A stretch of DNA of 7,365 bases from Betaproteobacteria bacterium (GTDB lineage: Bacteria; Pseudomonadota; Gammaproteobacteria; Burkholderiales; Burkholderiaceae_E). The notes under the pieces are model-generated. The model saw only the letters and a program-made list of their open reading frames with translations, was not told the DNA's origin and made no database searches. The first letter of the stretch is position 1; the number at the start of each line of letters is the position of its first letter. Location of the stretch: the NCBI GenBank assembly GCA_016868095.1, contig VGHV01000121.1:1-7365 (forward strand), read 5' to 3'. Below, one piece after another: positions 1-4,987 of the stretch. A program made the translations under genes and the position numbers.

Positions 1-372
1 ACCGGCAGTTGCAAGCCGTCGTTGTTGGCGCTGTTTGATGCTGATTGGCAAGGTGCTGGTTTCGGCGAGCACAATCGGTGCCTGGTTTGCTGGTTTGGGT
101 GTTGAGTGGGTCAGATGCTCGATGAGCGCTTCGCAGGTTGCTTCAAAGGCATCGCTCGACGGCAGTGAGCTTAAAAGCTGCTGGCTGTGGCTTAGCAACA
201 ATTCGACGCTTGAGACGACTTGCACACCCGACCGACTAGCTCTTTTTCTTGCTTTGGGGTCGGGATCAAATCCAAACACCGAAAAGCCCTTATTGATCAA
301 TTGATCAGCAAGAGCCGAGCCCATGATGCCTAAGCCGATGATTCCAACAGCCGCTTGATTCGCGTGGTCCAT
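1..372 (-). CDS. 3-hydroxyisobutyrate dehydrogenase-family NAD(P) oxidoreductase, N-terminal part (runs off left edge)
   Basis: This is the first 124 codons of a gene that continues beyond base 1. The ATG at 372-370 opens a reading frame with a Rossmann nucleotide-binding start: a beta strand, then GLGIMG (residues 13-18), and an acidic residue after the second strand in FDPD (35-38). Near residues 104-108 the stretch ETSTLP matches the substrate-loop region (usually D-S/T-S/T-x-x-P) of the 3-hydroxyisobutyrate / tartronate semialdehyde / 6-phosphogluconate dehydrogenase superfamily. The catalytic Lys and the C-terminal helical domain would lie outside the window. Members are cytosolic and oxidise beta-hydroxy acids or reduce the matching semialdehydes; the substrate cannot be read from this fragment. 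The gene is transcribed away from the plus-strand hydrolase/monooxygenase operon and shares the 73-base control region with it, which suggests but does not prove a role in the same pathway. A beta-hydroxyacid or imine reductase-type member is an alternative. Confidence 0.85.
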   Translation of the reverse strand, partial: MDHANQAAVGIIGLGIMGSALADQLINKGFSVFGFDPDPKARKRASRSGVQVVSSVELLLSHSQQLLSSLPSSDAFEATCEALIEHLTHSTPKPANQAPIVLAETSTLPISIKQRQQRRLATAG

Positions 373-382
373 ACTTGGTCTT

Positions 383-398
383 CGTTGATCCGTTGATC
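383..398. repeat. Perfect tandem repeat CGTTGATC x2, candidate operator
   Basis: CGTTGATC occurs twice head to tail at 383-390 and 391-398. The second copy continues into the palindrome TTGATCAA (393-400). The repeat overlaps the plus-strand -35 candidate and lies 11 bases upstream of the divergent minus-strand ATG. This placement suits a transcription-factor site; the regulator family cannot be deduced. Confidence 0.5.
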
Positions 399-413
399 AA
401 TTAACCCTAGTAT
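385..413 (+). promoter_or_regulatory. Candidate sigma70-type promoter for the hydrolase/monooxygenase operon
   Basis: TTGATC at 385-390 (4 of 6 matches to the -35 consensus) and TAGTAT at 408-413 (4 of 6 to the -10 consensus) are separated by exactly 17 bases. Transcription would start near 420, giving a leader of about 25 bases before the ATG at 446. The -35 box lies inside the tandem repeat and the -10 box inside the inverted repeat, so a protein bound to either could block or modulate initiation. Called by eye only. Confidence 0.4.
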
Positions 414-417
414 AGGG
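405..417. repeat. Inverted repeat CCCTA-GTA-TAGGG over the divergent -10 boxes
   Basis: Five-base arms (405-409 and 413-417) flank a 3-base centre. The site covers the overlapping -10-like hexamers of both strands, the position expected for a repressor operator. The arms are short, so chance is possible. Confidence 0.3.
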
Positions 418-437
418 ACAATTCAATTTCTCAAGAA
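409..437 (-). promoter_or_regulatory. Candidate promoter for the divergent dehydrogenase gene
   Basis: On the minus strand TATACT (414 to 409) matches 5 of 6 -10 consensus bases. At 17 bases upstream lies TTCTTG (437 to 432), a poor -35 match; TTGAGA (434 to 429) is a better hexamer but only 14 bases away. The -10 overlaps the plus-strand -10 box, so the two promoters would compete if both are real. Confidence 0.25.
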
Positions 438-445
438 TCTTACGC

Positions 446-1246
446 ATGAAAAGTCAAGTATCCTGGATTCAACGGCCCGACGGCAGCAAGATTGCATGGC
501 GTATGCGGGGTAACCCAAAAGCTGCGCCGATTATTTTCTCTAATTCACTTGGCTCTGATGCATCGATGTGGGACCAGGTGGCTGATGCGCTCGCTGAAGA
601 CTTTCGACTTATTTTTTATGACACGAGAGGCCATGGCCTAAGCGAGGCAGCGAGTCCCCGTGCCAGTCTTAGCGATCTTTGCGATGACTTGCTTGCGGTC
701 ATGGATGCGGCTGCATATTCGCGGGCGCATGTTGTTGGGCTTTCTCTAGGGGGTATGACCGGGCTTTACGCAGCCCTCAATGCCACTGATCGCATCGATC
801 GATTAATGGCGTGTAATTGTCGTGCTCGGGTTGACGATGCCGGTATGAAGGCTTGGGACGACCGCATCGTAGCGCTTCGAGAAGGTGGTGTGAAATCATT
901 GGTAAAACCAACACTCGATCGCTGGTTTACGCCGGCTTTTCAACAGGCCAATCCATCGATCATGGAAAGCGTCGCAAGCATGGTCGCAAGAAGTTCCGAT
1001 CAAGGCTATGAGGCCTGTGTTCGAGCGATTCAAACCTTAGCCTTGCACGAGGACTTGCAGCGTCTGAAAGTGCCCGTGCTATACCTTGCAGGCGCTCAGG
1101 ATCTCGCTGCGCCGCCAGAAGAAATGCGGGCGATGGCAGAGCGCACTCCTCATGCCCAATTTGAGGTACTTGATCCCTGCGGGCACATCGCATCAATCGA
1201 ACGCGCGCATGACTTCATTCGCATCGCCAGGGCGTTTTTGCAATGA
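446..1246 (+). CDS. Alpha/beta hydrolase, 3-oxoadipate enol-lactonase-like
   Basis: The 266-residue product is the usual length of PcaD-type enol-lactonases and shows the complete alpha/beta-hydrolase layout. An oxyanion-loop segment SNSLGSD (32-38) is followed by MWD, a pairing typical of 3-oxoadipate enol-lactonases. YDTRGHGLS (58-66) comes next, the nucleophile elbow GLSLGG has Ser100, and the charge relay is completed by Asp219 (AGAQD) and His247 (CGHIAS). There is no signal peptide, so it acts in the cytosol. In the beta-ketoadipate pathway such enzymes hydrolyse 3-oxoadipate enol-lactone to 3-oxoadipate, but the superfamily also hydrolyses other lactones, esters and C-C bonds. The ATG at 446 has only a weak AAGA ribosome-site match upstream. 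The stop codon overlaps the next start (ATGA, 1243-1246), so this hydrolase and the flavin monooxygenase are probably co-translated. No muconate cycloisomerase is nearby, so its substrate may be a lactone from another reaction. Fold and catalytic triad are certain; exact substrate is not. Confidence 0.9.
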   Translation: MKSQVSWIQRPDGSKIAWRMRGNPKAAPIIFSNSLGSDASMWDQVADALAEDFRLIFYDTRGHGLSEAASPRASLSDLCDDLLAVMDAAAYSRAHVVGLSLGGMTGLYAALNATDRIDRLMACNCRARVDDAGMKAWDDRIVALREGGVKSLVKPTLDRWFTPAFQQANPSIMESVASMVARSSDQGYEACVRAIQTLALHEDLQRLKVPVLYLAGAQDLAAPPEEMRAMAERTPHAQFEVLDPCGHIASIERAHDFIRIARAFLQ

Positions 1247-2340
1247 AACTTGGCATGTTTATGATGCCCTTGCATCCGCCAAATCGCAAGGCGTATGAGA
1301 CTTTGCAAGAAGACCGCGAGGCAATCATTCTCGCCGATCGCTTGGGCTACTCAGAGGCCTATGTCGGTGAGCATGTGACTGACCTGGCCGAGAACATCAC
1401 CTCTTGCCTGATGTTCTTATGTAGCCTTGCTTTCAATACCCATCAGATTCGCCTTGGAAGCGGCACCATCAATATGCCCAATTCGCATCCTGCCGCGATC
1501 GCCGCGCAGGTTTCAATGATCGATCATTTGCTGCAAGGTCGATTCATCATGGGTATCAGCCCGGGCGGATTGATGTCTGACGCTGAAGTTTTCGGTAACT
1601 TCGGGAAAAATCGTCTCGATATGTTTGTTGAATCGATTGATATGGTGCTTAAGATTTGGAGCGGTCATGCACCCTACGATCTCGAAGGTAACTTTTTTAA
1701 AGTTAGCACGGCAAGAACCATGATCCCGGAGATTGGCCAGGGAACAATCCTTAAGCCTTTCCAGCAACCGCATCCACCCATTGTTGTTACAGCAGTTGCT
1801 CCTTTTTCCAAAGGGGTTGCGTCGGCTGCTGCGCGAGGCTGGGATCCGATCTCGGCCAACTTCTTGCTACCGCAGTGGGTGAAGTCACACTGGCCAAGCT
1901 ATGTGGGGGGTTGTGCTAAAGCTCAACGACCAGCTGACCCTGCTCAGTGGAAAGTCGCCAAAAGTATTTTTGTAACCGACGATGACGATGCGCTGGCAAA
2001 GCGCTATGCCCATACGGCAGAAGGCCCTTATCATTTTTATTTCAAACAGCTGATCAGGAAGCTCGTTGGTTTCGGCGGGCGGGCCAATCTTTTTAAAGAC
2101 GATGAATCGATCGCCGACGATCAAATTACGCCAGATCGAGTCAGTTCACAGCTTGTCATCGCCGGTTCGGTCAATAAGGTGGTTGACGAAATCCTCGCTT
2201 TCCGCGAACAGGTCGGTGATTTCGGCACCCTGTTATACGCAGGTCATGACTGGCTCGACCCTAAACTTGCCAAGCGCTCTATGACTTTAATGGCTGAAAA
2301 GGTGATGCCCGCGGTCAACGCGGCGATTGGGGCAACTTGA
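1243..2340 (+). CDS. LLM-class (luciferase-like) flavin-dependent oxidoreductase/monooxygenase
   Basis: The 365-residue product has the bacterial luciferase-like TIM-barrel pattern. It starts with the strand MKLGMFMMPL, continues with ADRLGYSEAYVGEH (31-44) whose E43-H44 ends the second barrel strand, RLGSGTINMPNSHP (70-83), and the helix-strand AAQVSMIDHLLQGRF (87-101) running into GISPGG (104-109). Family members use reduced FMN (some F420) supplied by a separate reductase to insert oxygen or carry out type II Baeyer-Villiger oxidation. Closest in feel are proteins annotated as limonene monooxygenase or alkane/ketone monooxygenase, labels that are often only nominal. The N-terminal segment favours FMN-type members, but the cofactor is not proven. 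It starts inside the stop codon of the hydrolase gene (ATGA overlap) with AGGG about 10 bases upstream, implying translational coupling. No flavin reductase gene is present, so the partner would be encoded elsewhere. Its end lies 7 bases from the end of the convergent operon. Confidence 0.9.
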   Translation: MKLGMFMMPLHPPNRKAYETLQEDREAIILADRLGYSEAYVGEHVTDLAENITSCLMFLCSLAFNTHQIRLGSGTINMPNSHPAAIAAQVSMIDHLLQGRFIMGISPGGLMSDAEVFGNFGKNRLDMFVESIDMVLKIWSGHAPYDLEGNFFKVSTARTMIPEIGQGTILKPFQQPHPPIVVTAVAPFSKGVASAAARGWDPISANFLLPQWVKSHWPSYVGGCAKAQRPADPAQWKVAKSIFVTDDDDALAKRYAHTAEGPYHFYFKQLIRKLVGFGGRANLFKDDESIADDQITPDRVSSQLVIAGSVNKVVDEILAFREQVGDFGTLLYAGHDWLDPKLAKRSMTLMAEKVMPAVNAAIGAT

Positions 2341-2347
2341 TAAGAGC

Positions 2348-3238
2348 TTAAGGGCTTGCGATTTGGGCTTCAAAACAAGTTGCAATTTCTGCACCGGTAC
2401 AAATGTGTACTTCGGGCTTTGCGATGACCGCATCGAGTAATCGCTCAAGCTGAGCGATACGATGTGGCACGCCCATGATATAGGGGTGTATGCTGATCGA
2501 CATAACCCTTGTTTGTTTTGCACTATCAAGCCAAAGCCGATCGAGTTGGGCCTGCCCGCGTCGGTAAAACTCCTCGGCACTGTGGGCTTGCAAGACCATC
2601 ATCGGGATGTCGTTGATTTCAACCGTGTAGGGCACTGATAACACGGGCCTTGGCTTGGCATCGAGCCAGACCGGTTGGTCATCGAGTACCCAATCGGCAA
2701 CATAACGAATGCCGGCCTCTGACAGGGCATCGAGCGTGTCGTCGGTTTCGGTCAGGCCCGGGCTCTCCCAGCCCAGGGGCGCAGATCCGGTAATCGAGCC
2801 TATGGCATCGATTGTTTGAGCAATAGCCTGGGCCTGATCATCGACCTTGTGCATCGGTCCTTGCAGATAACCATGGCCCATAAATTCCCAACCCGCTTCA
2901 TGAGCAGCCCGGGCAATCCGTGGGTAGCTCTTGCAAACAATGCCGTTGATCGCAAGCGTGGGCCTGATGCCGCGCTGACCGAGTGCTTCAAAAAATCGCC
3001 AAAATCCGACCCTCATGCCATATTCGTGCCAAGCCCAGTTGGGTAAGTCAGGCAAAAGAGGTTGGCCCATGGGCGGTGAGAGCACCGTTCGTGGCATGGC
3101 GCGCTCGATCGACCAATGCTCAACATTCACGATGATCCAAACCAACATCCGAGCCCCGTTTGGTGCTTGCCAGTGGGGACGGTCAATGATTGCGCTGTAG
3201 GGCGCTCGATCAGACAGCAGCTTTGTGGGTCTCATCAT
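2348..3238 (-). CDS. Polysaccharide deacetylase-family protein, PuuE (allantoinase)-like
   Basis: The 296-residue product is a NodB-homology (carbohydrate esterase 4) protein of the group that resembles the allantoinase PuuE rather than secreted chitin or peptidoglycan deacetylases; no signal peptide is seen. The first NodB motif, normally a D-D pair, is VNVEHW (38-42), with Glu40 where metal-binding enzymes have Asp. GHGY (121-124) supplies the motif-2 histidine, WESPG (157-161) corresponds to the R-P-P/SPG motif, and ISIHPYIMGVPHR (248-260) carries His251. Changed ligands of this sort also occur in metal-independent PuuE, so it could be a C-N hydrolase acting on an amide, ureide or ring, or an esterase. 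It is the last gene of the minus operon; its first ATG overlaps the dioxygenase stop (ATGA, 3235-3238), and a second ATG follows directly at 3235. Co-occurrence with ring-cleavage genes argues for a role in small-molecule catabolism. Substrate unknown. Confidence 0.85.
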   Translation of the reverse strand: MMRPTKLLSDRAPYSAIIDRPHWQAPNGARMLVWIIVNVEHWSIERAMPRTVLSPPMGQPLLPDLPNWAWHEYGMRVGFWRFFEALGQRGIRPTLAINGIVCKSYPRIARAAHEAGWEFMGHGYLQGPMHKVDDQAQAIAQTIDAIGSITGSAPLGWESPGLTETDDTLDALSEAGIRYVADWVLDDQPVWLDAKPRPVLSVPYTVEINDIPMMVLQAHSAEEFYRRGQAQLDRLWLDSAKQTRVMSISIHPYIMGVPHRIAQLERLLDAVIAKPEVHICTGAEIATCFEAQIASP

Positions 3239-4176
3239 CGGCTCGCTTTGTTTTGGCGCTTGGGCTTTGATCTGGGTATTCGCATATGAAAATCATAATG
3301 AATATGATAATAAGATCGATTAAGTACGCTGCCGTCTGGGCCAGTCTTGCTGCGCTTGAGCTTAAACGGAATGATGAGTGCATCGCGAACGCCAAAGACA
3401 GCGTCCGAATCAATATAACGATCACCTTCTTCAAACACATGGGTAATCAGCCGGTCAAAGCCTTTGGCGTCGATCATGAAGTGCACATGTGCGGGCCGCA
3501 TCGGGTGTCGTTTGGATGCCTTGAGCAAAAGCCCAACCGGACCATCGGTTGGGACCGGGTAACAAGTGGGCTTAATGCTCCAGCAGTGAAAGCGACCTGC
3601 TTCATCGGTATGGAAAACGCCTCGCAAGCGCATCGCTCCGTCAAGCGCTGGCTTTTGCACATCGTACTCACCACGCGGATCGGCATGCCAGATATCGACC
3701 CTCGCATCCGCGATTGGCTGGCCATGACTATCGCTTACCGTTCCAGAAATAAAAAGTGGCTTGCCTTCTATCCCAGCGGCAATGTCTGCACCCAAGGGAA
3801 ATTGCGGCGTACTTTCCCTGTGAAATGGGCCGAGTACGGTTTGTTCTGTTTCCTTGCCCTGGCTCGGGTGGTTCATTTGTGTGACCAGGGTTGATAAGCC
3901 TAAGGTATCAGAAAGCAGAATGAATTCCTGACGTGAACTCGTGCAGCTTTGTCCGGTCTTAGTAAGGAAATCGATGGCAAAAGCCCATTCTTGTTCGCTT
4001 AACTGAACGTCTCTTGCAAAAGCATGTAAATGTTCGATGAGGCTTGCCATCACTTGTTTAAAGCGATCTGAGCGTGAAGACTTCATACGGTCAATGACCG
4101 CAGCGGTGACTGCCTGAGCACTGAGATTGCGGGTTGAAGCTTGCGCTTGCGACTGATGCTGGACTTTTGATTTCAT
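3235..4176 (-). CDS. Intradiol ring-cleavage dioxygenase, hydroxyquinol 1,2-/catechol 1,2-dioxygenase type
   Basis: This cytosolic non-heme Fe(III) enzyme cleaves a 1,2-dihydroxylated ring between the hydroxyls, using O2. Counted from the ATG at 4176, the 313-residue protein has an N-terminal helical dimerisation domain (to about residue 110) that ends in TVLGPFHRE, where the His-Arg-Glu wording resembles hydroxyquinol dioxygenases. All four iron ligands are visible: Tyr171 in DIWHADPRGEY, Tyr206 in CYPVPTDGP, and His230 and His232 in RPAHVHF. Length fits the family. The start at 4176 is preferred because it makes an ATGA overlap with the upstream dehydrogenase stop (4173-4176); an in-frame ATG at 4188 would add four residues. 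The C-terminus ends in a basic tail (PRSKPKRQNKASR) encoded by unusually AT-rich DNA. The product would be a muconate; hydroxyquinol would give maleylacetate. Neither a maleylacetate reductase nor a cycloisomerase is in the window. Family assignment is firm; substrate (hydroxyquinol versus catechol or another catechol analogue) is inferred. Confidence 0.92.
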   Translation of the reverse strand: MKSKVQHQSQAQASTRNLSAQAVTAAVIDRMKSSRSDRFKQVMASLIEHLHAFARDVQLSEQEWAFAIDFLTKTGQSCTSSRQEFILLSDTLGLSTLVTQMNHPSQGKETEQTVLGPFHRESTPQFPLGADIAAGIEGKPLFISGTVSDSHGQPIADARVDIWHADPRGEYDVQKPALDGAMRLRGVFHTDEAGRFHCWSIKPTCYPVPTDGPVGLLLKASKRHPMRPAHVHFMIDAKGFDRLITHVFEEGDRYIDSDAVFGVRDALIIPFKLKRSKTGPDGSVLNRSYYHIHYDFHMRIPRSKPKRQNKASR

Positions 4177-4985
4177 CGCGCTGTCCATCCACCGTCAATC
4201 ACAAGTTCGGACCCTGTCATAAAGGCAGCGTCATCGGAGGCGAGAAAGCGAATCCCTCGGGCGATTTCGTCTGCCTGTCCCATCCTTGCCATAGGATGTC
4301 CAGCGCGCATGTGCTCGCGAATCTGTGCTTCGTCAAGCCCCTTGGCGACCAGGGCCTGGGCGACTTCGCCAGCCATATCGGTATCGATAATCCCAGGATG
4401 TACGGAATTGCTACGAATACGATAACCAAGCTGAGCCATCTCGAGGGCAAGTGATTTGCTGAACAAGCGCACGGCGCCCTTGGTCATTGAGTAAAGACTG
4501 CTGGTCGGCGAACCAACTAAACCTGCAATCGACGAGAGGTGAATCATCGAAGCCCAGGGTGCATCCGGGCTGCGCCGTTTCATTTGTGCAATCGCAAACT
4601 GGGCACCGAGCACCACCCCGCGGATGTTCACCTGCATGAGCTGATCGAGTAATTCGTCGCTGGCCTCTTCAACTTTCCCAAAGCGATAGATGCCAGCATT
4701 GTTGACCAAAATATCGAGGAGCCCGAATTGAGATTCAATCTGGGGCATTAAAGCCTCCCAATCCTGGCGCTTGGTCACATCGAGTGGAAAAAATGCACAA
4801 CTTGCGCCTAACTTTTTCATCGCGTCGAGCAATGCTTCTGCGCCGCTGCGGTGGGCATCGCTGGCGATGACCTTTGCGCCACCCGCTGCGAGCGCTTTAC
4901 ATGTGGCTGCGCCGATACCGCCGAGCGCTCCTGTGACCAAGGCGACTCGGCCGTCGACGCGACTTCCATTGTTTGGAAAGCTCAT
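4173..4985 (-). CDS. SDR-family NAD(P)-dependent oxidoreductase
   Basis: The 270-residue product is a classical short-chain dehydrogenase/reductase with every diagnostic motif. The cofactor loop TGALGGIG is at 18-25, and Asp43 after the second beta strand (IASDA) favours NAD over NADP. LDV is at 68-70, NNAG at 95-98, Asn120, catalytic Ser152 in HLSSIAG, and Y165-S-M-T-K169 supplies Tyr and Lys. HPGIIDTDM (196-204) and the C-terminal IDGGW complete the pattern. It interconverts an alcohol and a ketone in the cytosol; the substrate is unknown and presumably an intermediate of the same pathway as the neighbouring dioxygenase. The start at 4985 is well supported by a strong ribosome site embedded in the end of the preceding gene, two bases away. 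Its stop overlaps the dioxygenase start. Annotated relatives are often called 3-oxoacyl-ACP reductase or cyclopentanol/2,3-butanediol dehydrogenase, but these names should not be taken literally. Confidence 0.93.
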   Translation of the reverse strand: MSFPNNGSRVDGRVALVTGALGGIGAATCKALAAGGAKVIASDAHRSGAEALLDAMKKLGASCAFFPLDVTKRQDWEALMPQIESQFGLLDILVNNAGIYRFGKVEEASDELLDQLMQVNIRGVVLGAQFAIAQMKRRSPDAPWASMIHLSSIAGLVGSPTSSLYSMTKGAVRLFSKSLALEMAQLGYRIRSNSVHPGIIDTDMAGEVAQALVAKGLDEAQIREHMRAGHPMARMGQADEIARGIRFLASDDAAFMTGSELVIDGGWTAR

Positions 4986-4987
4986 GC

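Larger units (their letters stand above)
373..445. promoter_or_regulatory. Divergent intergenic control region
   Basis: This 73-base AT-rich gap lies between the divergent starts at 372 (minus) and 446 (plus). It holds a tandem 8-bp repeat (383-398), the palindrome TTGATCAA (393-400), an inverted repeat CCCTA-GTA-TAGGG (405-417) and promoter-like hexamers on both strands whose -10 boxes overlap. Seen directly: the repeats and spacings. Inferred: that both genes are controlled from here, possibly by one regulator encoded outside the window. Confidence 0.6.

Noticed and set aside
35..304. 89-codon plus-strand frame at the left edge
   Set aside because: It is antisense to the dehydrogenase fragment, whose GLGIMG Rossmann motif is clear; the plus-strand product has no recognisable features.
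968..990. Direct repeat GTCGCAAG in the hydrolase gene
   Set aside because: Two copies 15 bases apart encode similar residues (Val-Ala-Ser / Val-Ala-Arg) in a normal helix; chance is enough.
1495..1502. GCGATCGC as a sign of cyanobacterial (HIP1-like) origin
   Set aside because: Only two copies occur in the window, and the gene content is typical of proteobacterial catabolism, not cyanobacteria.
2342..2357. Imperfect palindrome between the convergent operons as a bidirectional terminator
   Set aside because: The arms match at only 6 of 8 positions, there is no loop and no T tract on either side.
3286..3894. 202-codon open frame on the plus strand, antisense to the dioxygenase
   Set aside because: The opposite strand encodes a dioxygenase with all iron ligands; the plus-strand translation shows no domain, and its open length follows from codon bias of the real gene.
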